A stretch of DNA of 64,000 nt, taken from assembly GCA_023014335.1 (NCBI GenBank), contig JAECYW010000028.1, positions 62,001-126,000 on the forward strand. Direction: 5' to 3'. Positions 1-11,946 of this stretch are shown one piece after another (position 1 is the stretch's first letter; the number at the start of each line of letters is the position of its first letter). The stretch comes from Galerina marginata (lineage: Eukaryota > Basidiomycota > Agaricomycetes > Agaricales > Galerinaceae). The notes below the pieces were generated by a model, which was not told the origin of the DNA, did no database searches, and worked only from the letters and a program-made list of their open reading frames with translations. A program made the position numbers and the translations under genes.

Positions 1-296
1 CTCATACAGTGACCCTGCATGGTTTCTGTATCTCAGCCATTACTGGGCCAATTTTGATGATCTTGGTATCAAAAAATTTGTAAAAATCAGGGCCTTCCTG
101 GTCACGTGACCAGGCCGTTTTAGGCTTGTTAGAACCACCTCATTTTTCTGCTTTTTTTGAGTATATGATCATCCAAATCTGTTCAGATTTGAGCAGACCA
201 CATATTATTTACTTATTTAACCTTTATTTATAGTCGGACTCACCTTAAAAGTAAGAACTTGTTTTTGCCATGCGCAGCAATGGCCTCTGACCAAGT
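1..296 (+). mobile_element. Family B Helitron2-like element, right part
   Basis: The window opens inside a short-type family B element. Visible in order are the conserved internal block ending AAAATCAGGGC, the 18-bp palindrome CCTGGTCACGTGACCAGG (97-114), the inverted subterminal motif GTAAGAACTTGT (251-262), the right-end hairpin GCCATGCGCAGCAATGGC and the terminal CCAAGT. The left end lies outside the window. It abuts a Copia fragment on its right. It has no coding capacity and must depend on a helicase supplied in trans. Confidence 0.8.
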
Positions 297-907
297 GCGA
301 TGATGGACTTCGGCCTCAATAGATTGGGAGGCGAGTCGGCCGAGTTTCTGGGGTTCGGCTGGGAAAACGACGACTGTACGGGTGGGACCAAAGTTGCAGT
401 GCAGGCCGGCTTTATTCAGCTGGCCAACTGAAAGAAGGTTGAATGGTACCTGCGGAGCGTGTAGGCAGTCGCGCAGTTTCCAATTCACTTTGACCAAACT
501 TCTGTCATCGCATTTAATGGTCATGCGGATCCGTACCTCACCACGAGCGCAGGTTTCCATGATTCTGCAGTTGGCTGTCTTGACATCCATAGCATCTTGT
601 GGGGTGTATGTCCAGAACAAGGATTTGTCATTTATGAGATGGATCGAGCAGCCGGAGTCCAAGGCAGAGTTATACTTCTGAATTGAGGACATAAGCGCAA
701 TGGGTGTGGAGACGTCAAGAGACTTAGTGATGGAGGACAAGGCGTAGGCAGAAAAATCGATGGATTCAGTCGAAGCGGGTCTGGCTAACGAAAGTGCGGC
801 GAAAGATTCGTGTACGGTAAGGTCGTTAATTTCTAAATTGTCTGTTTCTGAAGTTGGAATGTCCTCTTCTACTTCTGCAATATGAGCCTGAACTTTTAGG
901 CGTCTGT
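297..907 (-). pseudogene. Copia Gag-Pol fragment, protease region
   Basis: The minus strand encodes an open stretch with the Copia retropepsin signature ALDSGCSIHLIND (DSG catalytic triad) and the downstream motif NLLSVGQLNKAGL, typical of the protease-to-integrase linker of Ty1/Copia polyproteins. It is cut on both sides by family B elements. The apparent N- and C-terminal residues of the open frame (FYYVRTCN and TWSEAIAAHGKNKF) are translations of element termini, not Copia protein. Joining its upstream end to position 6341, across the 908-6340 element, restores a continuous Gag-to-protease frame (LPN-RR). It is therefore the downstream part of the same Copia copy as 6341-7445. Integrase, most of RT and RNase H are missing. 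Confidence 0.8.
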
Positions 908-3900
908 TACAAGTCCTTACGTAGTAAAAGGACTTGTTCTTATCCAGAGAACAAGCCAAATTGCTTGCAGTGCGACCTCTGATTTCGTTGATTTTCTCTC
1001 ACACTGTCAAACTTCACTAAAATTGTGATATCTTAGCCATTTCTTGACCATTTACAATGATTTTGGTATCAGAAAAATCACACAATTCAGGGCTATAACA
1101 TGGTGCGTGTAGCGGACCCTGAATTTTATTTCCCACAATCCGAAATCTTGTCTTTTTGAGCAAAACAGCACAGATTTCCACTATCCGCAAGCCAAATTTG
1201 AAGATAATGATACCGTTGGAATCACAAAATTAAGCATTCTCACTTAAGAGCCAAATATTTGGTGTTCCTGAGTTTTAAATTATTTCCCACAGCCTCCAAA
1301 TCTTGTGTTTTATGATAAACTCGGCTGAAATTGCACAAGTCACATAAAATAGAAGGTAAATACCCCAATAAAAAACACTTTTGATGGACCTGGACCCTGA
1401 GATTATTATTTTGAAGTGTTTGGAAACCCACTGAAATGTTTAACTTGGTCAAATTACCAAATTCTTCCAATTTAAATCAATCCAGTTCAAGTATTTCCAA
1501 ATTTGGCAATTTTCCGGTCACCTGACTTTTATGCACGGACCACCATATTAAAGGGCTGAATTTTCTGCTAATTACACAACTTATTTCAAGGAAATCCGTT
1601 AAGAATTCAGCTTGCTAGCCCAATAACTTGTTACAAGTCCTTACGTAGTAAAAGGACTTGTTCTTATCCAGAGAACAAGCCAAATTGCTTGCAGTGCGAC
1701 CTCTGATTTCGTTGATTTTCTCTCACACTGTCAAACTTCACTAAAATTGTGATATCTTAGCCATTTCTTGACCATTTACAATGATTTTGGTATCAGAAAA
1801 ATCACACAATTCAGGGCTATAACATGGTGCGTGTAGCGGACCCTGAATTTTATTTCCCACAATCCGAAATCTTGTCTTTTTGAGCAAAACAGCACAGATT
1901 TCCACTATCCGCAAGCCAAATTTGAAGATAATGATACCGTTGGAATCACAAAATTAAGCATTCTCACTTAAGAGCCAAATATTTGGTGTTCCTGAGTTTT
2001 AAATTATTTCCCACAGCCTCCAAATCTTGTGTTTTATGATAAACTCGGCTGAAATTGCACAAGTCACATAAAATAGAAGGTAAATACCCCAATAAAAAAC
2101 ACTTTTGATGGACCTGGACCCTGAGATTATTATTTTGAAGTGTTTGGAAACCCACTGAAATGTTTAACTTGGTCAAATTACCAAATTCTTCCAATTTAAA
2201 TCAATCCAGTTCAAGTATTTCCAAATTTGGCAATTTTCCGGTCACCTGACTTTTATGCACGGACCACCATATTAAAGGGCTGAATTTTCTGCTAATTACA
2301 CAACTTATTTCAAGGAAATCCGTTAAGAATTCAGCTTGCTAGCCCAATAACTTGTTACAAGTCCTTACGTAGTAAAAGGACTTGTTCTTATCCAGAGAAC
2401 AAGCCAAATTGCTTGCAGTGCGACCTCTGATTTCGTTGATTTTCTCTCACACTGTCAAACTTCACTAAAATTGTGATATCTTAGCCATTTCTTGACCATT
2501 TACAATGATTTTGGTATCAGAAAAATCACACAATTCAGGGCTATAACATGGTGCGTGTAGCGGACCCTGAATTTTATTTCCCACAATCCGAAATCTTGTC
2601 TTTTTGAGCAAAACAGCACAGATTTCCACTATCCGCAAGCCAAATTTGAAGATAATGATACCGTTGGAATCACAAAATTAAGCATTCTCACTTAAGAGCC
2701 AAATATTTGGTGTTCCTGAGTTTTAAATTATTTCCCACAGCCTCCAAATCTTGTGTTTTATGATAAACTCGGCTGAAATTGCACAAGTCACATAAAATAG
2801 AAGGTAAATACCCCAATAAAAAACACTTTTGATGGACCTGGACCCTGAGATTATTATTTTGAAGTGTTTGGAAACCCACTGAAATGTTTAACTTGGTCAA
2901 ATTACCAAATTCTTCCAATTTAAATCAATCCAGTTCAAGTATTTCCAAATTTGGCAATTTTCCGGTCACCTGACTTTTATGCACGGACCACCATATTAAA
3001 GGGCTGAATTTTCTGCTAATTACACAACTTATTTCAAGGAAATCCGTTAAGAATTCAGCTTGCTAGCCCAATAACTTGTTACAAGTCCTTACGTAGTAAA
3101 AGGACTTGTTCTTATCCAGAGAACAAGCCAAATTGCTTGCAGTGCGACCTCTGATTTCGTTGATTTTCTCTCACACTGTCAAACTTCACTAAAATTGTGA
3201 TATCTTAGCCATTTCTTGACCATTTACAATGATTTTGGTATCAGAAAAATCACACAATTCAGGGCTATAACATGGTGCGTGTAGCGGACCCTGAATTTTA
3301 TTTCCCACAATCCGAAATCTTGTCTTTTTGAGCAAAACAGCACAGATTTCCACTATCCGCAAGCCAAATTTGAAGATAATGATACCGTTGGAATCACAAA
3401 ATTAAGCATTCTCACTTAAGAGCCAAATATTTGGTGTTCCTGAGTTTTAAATTATTTCCCACAGCCTCCAAATCTTGTGTTTTATGATAAACTCGGCTGA
3501 AATTGCACAAGTCACATAAAATAGAAGGTAAATACCCCAATAAAAAACACTTTTGATGGACCTGGACCCTGAGATTATTATTTTGAAGTGTTTGGAAACC
3601 CACTGAAATGTTTAACTTGGTCAAATTACCAAATTCTTCCAATTTAAATCAATCCAGTTCAAGTATTTCCAAATTTGGCAATTTTCCGGTCACCTGACTT
3701 TTATGCACGGACCACCATATTAAAGGGCTGAATTTTCTGCTAATTACACAACTTATTTCAAGGAAATCCGTTAAGAATTCAGCTTGCTAGCCCAATAACT
3801 TGTTACAAGTCCTTACGTAGTAAAAGGACTTGTTCTTATCCAGAGAACAAGCCAAATTGCTTGCAGTGCGACCTCTGATTTCGTTGATTTTCTCTCACAC

Positions 3901-5975
3901 TGTCAAACTTCACTAAAATTGTGATATCTTAGCCATTTCTTGACCATTTACAATGATTTTGGTATCAGAAAAATCACACAATTCAGGGCTATAACATGGT
4001 GCGTGTAGCGGACCCTGAATTTTATTTCCCACAATCCGAAATCTTGTCTTTTTGAGCAAAACAGCACAGATTTCCACTATCCGCAAGCCAAATTTGAAGA
4101 TAATGATACCGTTGGAATCACAAAATTAAGCATTCTCACTTAAGAGCCAAATATTTGGTGTTCCTGAGTTTTAAATTATTTCCCACAGCCTCCAAATCTT
4201 GTGTTTTATGATAAACTCGGCTGAAATTGCACAAGTCACATAAAATAGAAGGTAAATACCCCAATAAAAAACACTTTTGATGGACCTGGACCCTGAGATT
4301 ATTATTTTGAAGTGTTTGGAAACCCACTGAAATGTTTAACTTGGTCAAATTACCAAATTCTTCCAATTTAAATCAATCCAGTTCAAGTATTTCCAAATTT
4401 GGCAATTTTCCGGTCACCTGACTTTTATGCACGGACCACCATATTAAAGGGCTGAATTTTCTGCTAATTACACAACTTATTTCAAGGAAATCCGTTAAGA
4501 ATTCAGCTTGCTAGCCCAATAACTTGTTACAAGTCCTTACGTAGTAAAAGGACTTGTTCTTATCCAGAGAACAAGCCAAATTGCTTGCAGTGCGACCTCT
4601 GATTTCGTTGATTTTCTCTCACACTGTCAAACTTCACTAAAATTGTGATATCTTAGCCATTTCTTGACCATTTACAATGATTTTGGTATCAGAAAAATCA
4701 CACAATTCAGGGCTATAACATGGTGCGTGTAGCGGACCCTGAATTTTATTTCCCACAATCCGAAATCTTGTCTTTTTGAGCAAAACAGCACAGATTTCCA
4801 CTATCCGCAAGCCAAATTTGAAGATAATGATACCGTTGGAATCACAAAATTAAGCATTCTCACTTAAGAGCCAAATATTTGGTGTTCCTGAGTTTTAAAT
4901 TATTTCCCACAGCCTCCAAATCTTGTGTTTTATGATAAACTCGGCTGAAATTGCACAAGTCACATAAAATAGAAGGTAAATACCCCAATAAAAAACACTT
5001 TTGATGGACCTGGACCCTGAGATTATTATTTTGAAGTGTTTGGAAACCCACTGAAATGTTTAACTTGGTCAAATTACCAAATTCTTCCAATTTAAATCAA
5101 TCCAGTTCAAGTATTTCCAAATTTGGCAATTTTCCGGTCACCTGACTTTTATGCACGGACCACCATATTAAAGGGCTGAATTTTCTGCTAATTACACAAC
5201 TTATTTCAAGGAAATCCGTTAAGAATTCAGCTTGCTAGCCCAATAACTTGTTACAAGTCCTTACGTAGTAAAAGGACTTGTTCTTATCCAGAGAACAAGC
5301 CAAATTGCTTGCAGTGCGACCTCTGATTTCGTTGATTTTCTCTCACACTGTCAAACTTCACTAAAATTGTGATATCTTAGCCATTTCTTGACCATTTACA
5401 ATGATTTTGGTATCAGAAAAATCACACAATTCAGGGCTATAACATGGTGCGTGTAGCGGACCCTGAATTTTATTTCCCACAATCCGAAATCTTGTCTTTT
5501 TGAGCAAAACAGCACAGATTTCCACTATCCGCAAGCCAAATTTGAAGATAATGATACCGTTGGAATCACAAAATTAAGCATTCTCACTTAAGAGCCAAAT
5601 ATTTGGTGTTCCTGAGTTTTAAATTATTTCCCACAGCCTCCAAATCTTGTGTTTTATGATAAACTCGGCTGAAATTGCACAAGTCACATAAAATAGAAGG
5701 TAAATACCCCAATAAAAAACACTTTTGATGGACCTGGACCCTGAGATTATTATTTTGAAGTGTTTGGAAACCCACTGAAATGTTTAACTTGGTCAAATTA
5801 CCAAATTCTTCCAATTTAAATCAATCCAGTTCAAGTATTTCCAAATTTGGCAATTTTCCGGTCACCTGACTTTTATGCACGGACCACCATATTAAAGGGC
5901 TGAATTTTCTGCTAATTACACAACTTATTTCAAGGAAATCCGTTAAGAATTCAGCTTGCTAGCCCAATAACTTGT
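908..5975 (+). repeat. 7 x 724-bp tandem repeat
   Basis: Unit starts (TACAAGTCCTT) lie at 908, 1632, 2356, 3080, 3804, 4528 and 5252, with a partial eighth from 5976: an exact 724-bp period. On reading, the seven full units show no difference from each other, including seven identical conceptual 76-aa translations. Each unit begins with a Helitron left-end palindrome and contains the family block (TCTTAGCCATTTCTTGACC... ATTCAGGGC). No right terminus occurs inside the array. Confidence 0.92.
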
Positions 5976-6164
5976 TACAAGTCCTTACGTAGTAAAAGGA
6001 CTTGTTCTTATCCAGAGAACAAGCCAAATTGCTTGCAGTGCGACCTCTGATTTCGTTGATTTTCTCTCACACTGTCAAACTTCACTAAAATTGTGATATC
6101 TTAGCCATTTCTTGACCATTTACAATGATTTTGGTATCAGAAAAATCACACAATTCAGGGCCAA

Positions 6165-6182
6165 CCTGGTCACGTGACCAGG
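6165..6182. promoter_or_regulatory. 18-bp palindrome with E-box core (recurrent)
   Basis: CCTGGTCACGTGACCAGG is a perfect 18-bp palindrome with a CACGTG core, the classical bHLH (Cbf1/Pho4-type) E-box. The same perfect sequence lies at 97-114, 9948-9965, 14441-14458, 19600-19617, 19967-19984 and 31194-31211. Imperfect versions occur at about 12946, 28826, 41070 and 46421. It always sits about 150 bp inside the short unit of family B elements. Protein binding is inferred from the motif only. Confidence 0.6.
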
Positions 6183-6340
6183 CCGTTTTATTACCGTAAA
6201 ATGCGCCTTTTTATTCCCTTTCCAACAAATCCAAGATCAGCACAATCGGATAACATCTGACCCCATTATTAATCATTTACCTGAAATAAAGTACATAAGG
6301 ACTTGTTTTTTCCATGCGCAGCAATGGCTGCTATGCAAGT

Positions 6341-7445
6341 TGGGCAACTTGGCGAGCACCTCATCTCGACGTCCTTCCATGGCACCCCCAGCTTGGAAGC
6401 AGTCGGGGGTGGGGTGGGCACCCCCACAGTTCCCGCAATTGGGCTTCAAAGTGGGTGCGGTCATAGGCGCATTGGTGGATGAGGCGGAGGTTGTAGGAGC
6501 TGCGTTTGGTTGATGAGGTGGGCGGACCTGGCGGTTTGGTAAAGGTGGCCCATGGCGATCACGGAGCCGTTGGACCGTATCGTCAATGAGTCTTGCCCGT
6601 TCGAAAATGTTCTCGAGAGATGGGAGGAGGTGGTCGTTTGGTTCATTGACTGCAATGTATACATTTTCGCGGAGGTTGGCAAATGATGAGCTCTTTGGGA
6701 GGCCATCAGCAAACAGCTGAAGTAGTTGGCGGGACGGGAGCGGGTAGCCTGAGGCAGACATCTGGTTCGTGTGCGAGCACCATAGGGATATGAAATCCGC
6801 TACCGAAAGTCCCGGGTTGCCACCTGCAGCACTGCAGGTCAGTCCTCGGATCTTGTTCTCGATGGCCGAAGCTGCGCTGTAGTCGCCTGCACTGTAGTTT
6901 TGGCCGAGGGATGCCATAATGTCGCGGGCTGATTGGCGTTGGCCCAGTAGTGGGTTTGCTCTGGGAATGCTGTTGAGAACCGACTCTGAGAGGCGCGACA
7001 GTAGGACATGTGCGGCTAATCCATCCATTGCCCACCAGGTGTTGTATGCTGCAAGCTCTGCTTGAGAAGAATTCTGATGTACATCGGGTGGGTATGTGGG
7101 GATAAAGGATGGTTCAAAGCGTGCTCCGTTGACTAAACCATCTGATATATGGTCGTAGACCTGCTGATTTGCGATGAGGTCGGTGACGGCCTGGTGCCAG
7201 GGTCCCCAGTCGTTCTTCCCAGTGAGTTTGGGGATGTCTTTGGTAGAAGGAAGGGAAGGTTTAAGAAGAGAAGAATTATTAGGCTGGAAAGTGGTTGTAT
7301 TATTAAGTAAAGGTTGTTGAATAAGTCTATCGTTAAGTAAGGGTTGAGTCTGAATGAACTGGGGATTGTAGCTATGAACTGGATCGCGCATAAAATGCGG
7401 GTATTGTTCAAATGTTGGAGCAAGCAGTCTGGAAGGTTGCCGAGG
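6341..7445 (-). pseudogene. Copia Gag fragment
   Basis: The minus strand encodes a Copia-type Gag. It has the segment IPKLTGKNDWGPWHQAV near the start of the capsid-like region, an LGQ..SAG..SAA motif followed by the usual helical domain, a Pro/Ala/Thr-rich linker, and a CCHC-like zinc knuckle CGNCGGAHPTPDC close to the C-terminus. The frame then runs into the family B element at 6340 and resumes at 907 with the protease. Upstream it is fused in frame to an integrase/RT fragment at about 7446, which is not the normal Gag-Pol order. The apparent ATG at 7916 therefore belongs to a chimeric open frame and not to a real Gag start. Confidence 0.8.
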
Positions 7446-8330
7446 CAACTGCGCCCAAATAAGCCCCACAGTCTTCTTGCCACGAGGGAGTTCGACCTCT
7501 TTGAATGAACCCATTTCCTGCAAACTCTCCTTCTCCCTTTCCATAGCTGCCTGCCATACCGCAGCATCAGGACGAGCCATGGCTTCCGTGTAGTTGGCAG
7601 GTTCCTTCGTAAGATCAAAGGGACCCTTATGTGACTGTCGTGAGGATGAGGACAAGAAGCAGTAATTCCTGAGTACATCCAGCTCCAATTCGTCCAAAGA
7701 TTCCGATTCAACCAAATCAGAATCAGGGAGAGAAGACGAAGCCAGAAAGGAAGAAAAACTTGCTATCACATCTTCGGAGGGAGATAGGTCCACGGAAACC
7801 GCCAGCCCCACACCCCCATCGACAACATCACCTCCAGAGGCATCGTCCACAACTGCAACCTCATCCACGATCGCACCCCCATTGCTAGCCACTGCACCAC
7901 CCCCAGCATCAGCCAACCTTCGCCAATGTTCACGTTCCTGTCGTCGGACATCCTTGAGCTTGAGGATATCATCATAATGGCTTCCCGCAACTGTACGGAT
8001 ACATTCTCAACTAGGCCGAGTGTCTGGTTCCGAAGGCATGGTATTGATGGAAGAATTGACGGAACGAGGCACACCGAGTTGTCCAGAGAGATCTTCGTTG
8101 AATATTACATCACGAGAGAAATGATATTTCCCCTTGAGATCCCAGACGCGCCAGCCTTTGTGATTCTCCTCATAACCAACAAAAATCCCCTCAAAATGTT
8201 TGAACCCAGCTTTCTCCCAAAGTTCCCCAGGAATTGCCACGAAACACTGGCACCCCCATACACGGAGGTGGGAAACATCCGGTTTGGCACGGCAAAATAC
8301 CTCATATGGTGTTATGTTGACAGCATAGAA
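7446..8330 (-). pseudogene. Copia integrase C-terminus and RT start
   Basis: Two open minus-strand segments give, in order, the integrase C-terminal motifs TPYEVF, KPDVSHLRVWGC, EGIFVGYEEN and SRDVIFNE, an acidic low-complexity linker (ELELD), and the start of a Copia reverse transcriptase (NYTEAMARPDAAVWQAAM, ELPRGKK, VGLIWA). A frameshift separates the integrase part from the rest. The fragment breaks off just after VGLIWA, before any RT catalytic motif. It lies inside a proline-rich Gag, suggesting a nested or rearranged Copia fragment of about 0.9 kb. It is non-functional. Confidence 0.75.
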
Positions 8331-9031
8331 TAAACTGGAGGAGGTATGCAATAGACATATTGAGGTTGAACTACAGGATTATAGAAAGCTGGTGCAATAG
8401 AAACAGGCTGAGGTTGAAAAGAAAATTGGGATTGATGATGTGCTTTGAGAGGAATAACGGGGGGACGAGTATTATGAGGAATTGGGGGAGGTGGAAGATG
8501 TGGTGGAGGGTCTCAAAAATTGGGCGGAAAAGACGAAACACGTTCAAAAGTATCTGAAGGGTGGATGTATGCGGTATTAAAAGGAGTTTCATGATGAACA
8601 GGAAGCGGCGGCAAGAAATATGGTTGAGTCAAAGGCTGATTTACAGTACTAGGATGAAATAAGTCATCGGAAGAAGAAGCAATAAAAGGAAAACAGGATG
8701 TGGGATTTACGTTCGTTGCTTGAAAGCCATTGTGCTGAGCTGGGACTATGGTGGGTTGTTTGAATTCGACGGTTTCAGCAGTTGACTCCAGGGAATAGGA
8801 TTGGCCTCCCCAAATGACCTGCTCGTTGGTAGACGGAGGAGTCTGATACATTTGGTGAACCGAGAGAATATGGGTGCTTGAAAGAAATAACAAGCTAGGA
8901 AAACAATAAGCGCGCTCGGAAACCGAAAACGGGCAAAGGTGACGAAAGTAATATATGCGCGCTCGGAGACCGAAACGGGCAAGAGTAACCTAGCAGAAAG
9001 ATGAGTTGAATATTCCCGAAAATTGCCTTGT
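8331..9031 (-). pseudogene. Copia Gag N-terminal region and leader
   Basis: The minus strand carries a proline-, histidine- and asparagine-rich open region (8340-8893, one frameshift near 8515), resembling the disordered N-terminus of fungal Copia Gag and matching in style the Gag that resumes at about 7445. From 8900 to 9031 there are imperfect repeats of a CCGAGCGCGC / TTGCCCGTTT motif, which may be leader or LTR sequence. The region ends at the left terminus of the element at 9032. I cannot define an LTR boundary. Assignment rests on position and composition. Confidence 0.45.
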
Positions 9032-11946
9032 TACGAGTTCTTATGTTAGTAAAAGAACTCGTTCTTATTCTGACTTTCCGCTAATTTGTTTGCAGTGCGA
9101 CCACATTTTTCGTTCATTTTCTCTCATGGCTTCACTTTTTTTGTAGTCTTTGTTCCTAGTGGCTACAAATGTTTGTAGTCTTTTAATTCAAAAAATGAAG
9201 TCGTGAGAACACATTTGATGACAACTTTGATTGATTGGTGATGCATCATTTTCCCTAGTAACCATCTGTTGCACGTTGCCAATGTGATTGATTCCCAAAT
9301 AATACATCATTCAATTGGGCAACTGCTAAACTTGCTTAATAAAAACTGATCCCATTAATTTTCCAAGTAATATCTTTTTTTTTTCAAGAAAATCAGTGCA
9401 GAATAGCATAAAACAGATTAATTATCAGTCCTGGGTGCTTAAAGTAACACACTCTAAATTTAGATTGATTGATTGATGGGATCAATGACATCACATTGAT
9501 ATATTTATGACATCATATCTATTACTTTCCTTGGTAACCAATGATGCAATACTCTGATGTGCCGTAAACTACTCTTATAATGCCCATACATCACCAAATA
9601 GTAAGATTCCCACAACGCACATTTAGTATGATTTATAGCCCTGAATTTTCTGAAAATTTTACAATTTTTTTCATTAGAATCCGTGAAGAATTGATAGAGA
9701 TACGCCTAAAATAAATACTTATGTGTATGAATATTGCACATTAATGACATCACGATCCTTAATTGACTTGGTCAGAGGCCATTGCTGCGCATGGCAAAAA
9801 CAAGTTCTTACTTTCAAGGTGAGTCAGACTATAAATAAAGTTTAAATAAGTAAATAATGCATAGTCCGCTCAAATCTGAACCAATTGGGATGATCTTATA
9901 CTCAAAAAAAGCAGAAAAATGAGGCGGATCTAACAAGCCTAAAACGGCCTGGTCACGTGACCAGGAAGGCCCTGATTTTTACGAATTTTTTGATACCAAG
10001 ATCATAAAAATTGGCCCAGTAATGGCTGAGATACAGAAACCATGCAGGGTCACAGTATGAGTGGGAGAATTTCGAATGATTGCATTAGAAACCATTTCTG
10101 CCTGCTATGCAGGCCGGAAAACAAGTTCTTTTACTACGTAAGAACTTGTAACAAGATTAATTAATAGACTACAATAAGAAACTTGTAACAAGATTAATTC
10201 TTACGTCCCTTAGTTTTTATCGGATTGCCTTGAAACAAAGTGTGTAATTATCAGAAAAATCAGGGCTAAAAGATGGTGTCACATATGTATTGTCACATCT
10301 TTATGTGACTTACCAAATGCGGAATATTGTTGAAAACACAGTAAATAAGCTATATTGAGAGATTTTAAAGGCATTAAAATAAAATAAAAATACTGATAAT
10401 GTTTTTTTTACCTAAGAGATGGTCTGTGCACACATATCACATGACATATCCCTGAGAATATTTTGGTCCAAGTTGGTGCATTACCAAATCCAAGGCAATT
10501 GCACAAAGTCCTGTTGTGAGTTTGATTACGTAAGCTTCTAGAACATCATATTCAAGTCATTTGGTCATGTTTTGCAATGTTTGGTGTGTCTTTCATGGGT
10601 TATCCAGTCAGTTTAACACCAATTTTGCGATTTTTACTGAGTTAAGCTGGCTGTTTGCCAGATTTGGACACCATGACATCATTGCAAAACATATGTAAAT
10701 ATTTGTACATTATTCTAGATTGGTCTAGGTAACATATTTTAGTATATCTAGCTCAGTGAAACTCATTTTAAGTGTAAATTTACACAATTTTGCGTTTTTT
10801 GGGTCGTGTGAACAGGTCACATGACCTAATCAACCCTGGATACACATGCCACATGAAAGCCCTGATTTTTACGAATTTTTTGATACCAAGATCATAAAAA
10901 TTGGCCCAGTAATGGCTGAGATACAGAAACCATGCAGGGTCACAGTATGAGTGGGAGAATTTCCAACCATTGCGTTAGAAACCATTTCTGCCTGCTATGC
11001 AGGCCGGAAAACAAGTTCTTTTACTACGTAAGAACTTGTAACTGATGACGCACGCTGAGGTCAAAAGTGGGTCGACTATAGTCATTTTTGACCTCGGCGT
11101 GCATCATGCTGTGCACAATGTCGATCATGATCGGATTATTAGGCTTTTAGCATGCAGATCTGATCTGTGGGGTGAGAATCTTATGTAATAAATCCGGAAA
11201 AAATATTGAAAAATAGCCTGAATTTTTCTGATTACAAATATATTAAAATCATGTGACCAGGTAATTTCCTCATTGAGAAATGACTTTTGGACGCAACTCT
11301 GCAAATCAGTAATCAGTCTCTAACATGCTCAGTTCTGACTCAAATTACATAATTTTAATATCAGAAAATTCAGAAAATTCAGGGCAACAAAGTAGGTGGA
11401 TAATTATTTGCAAATATCTGGCTCTGTTTGTATTATTCAAGAAATAAGCATTTTCTATCCAAGCGTGGGAAAGTTGTGGAAAGTGAAAAAAATCTGTAAA
11501 ATAAGAGAAACTTTTTCTGAGTCCAAATATATCTATACCATAAAATTTGATCACTTACTTGTCAAGAAAATGCCCAAGACATAAGATTAAATATATTATA
11601 ACATCATAGCTTTCTGGATTCTTGTGCAAATATCATGAATTTTGTATCATAAAATTTGCAAAATTCTAGGTTATCTGCTGAGTATATTTATGCTCACAAG
11701 TATTGACAAATATTTGCACCATTCCTTAAATACTTCAATTTATTATTCAAATGAATGATTTCATTACTAATTGTAAATGCTGAGGAATTGTGCGATGTTT
11801 TTGAGTCTTTAAATATTTTATGCTGCTTTTATTTAGTCTAAAAATTATAATCAATAGCTGGGTATTTGATATTGAGGAACTTATTTAGACAATAAAAACA
11901 TAAAGAACTCGTATTTGCCATGCGCAGCAATGGCTGCTTCACAAGT
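9032..11946 (+). mobile_element. Diverged family B-like Helitron, outer copy
   Basis: The left terminus begins TACGAGTTCTTATG with arms CGAGTTCTT/AAGAACTCG, followed by TTTGCAGTGCGACC as in the 724-bp units. The right terminus near 11900-11946 has the inverted motif AAGAACTCG, the hairpin GCCATGCGCAGCAATGGC and terminal CACAAGT. The terminal bases of left and right ends co-vary (CGAGTTCTT with AAGAACTCG), as expected for asymmetric terminal inverted repeats. A minus-strand family B copy (9766-11040) is nested inside. The rest is AT-rich and non-coding. Confidence 0.7.
9766..11040 (-). mobile_element. Nested family B element with two left ends
   Basis: Reading the minus strand, the terminal left end (11040 inward, palindrome arms ACAAGTTCTT/AAGAACTTGT) is followed by a long unit of about 850 bp, a second left end (10119-10151), a short unit with the perfect 18-bp palindrome (9948-9965), and the right end ending in CCAAGT at 9766. 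The flanks read ttaattg|actgatg. An uninterrupted copy of this junction occurs at 38356-38370 (ccttaattgactgat), confirming insertion without target duplication. Confidence 0.85.

Larger units (their letters stand above)
908..6340 (+). mobile_element. Giant family B element with tandem left ends
   Basis: A 5.4-kb rolling-circle element. Its left terminus (TACAAGTCCTT, palindrome arms ACAAGTCCTT/AAGGACTTGT) starts at 908. Its right terminus is at 6285-6340, with the inverted motif AAGGACTTGT, the hairpin CCATGCGCAGCAATGG and the final GCAAGT. Between them are seven 724-bp units, each opening with a full left end, then an eighth short unit (5976-6340) carrying the 18-bp palindrome (6165-6182) and the only right end. 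It sits cleanly in a Copia gag: the flanks rejoin as ...gtctgt|tgggca with no target duplication and the Copia frame is restored. It has no protein-coding potential; the repeated 76-codon open frame is a by-product of the repeat. Confidence 0.8.

Noticed and set aside
1240..5814. Seven identical 76-codon minus-strand open frames
   Set aside because: They arise from the 724-bp non-coding repeat, have no recognisable motif, and identity follows from repeat identity, not selection.
908..5975. CRISPR-like or satellite interpretation of the regular array
   Set aside because: The repeat is 724 bp with no spacers and begins with a Helitron terminus; it is an element-derived tandem repeat.
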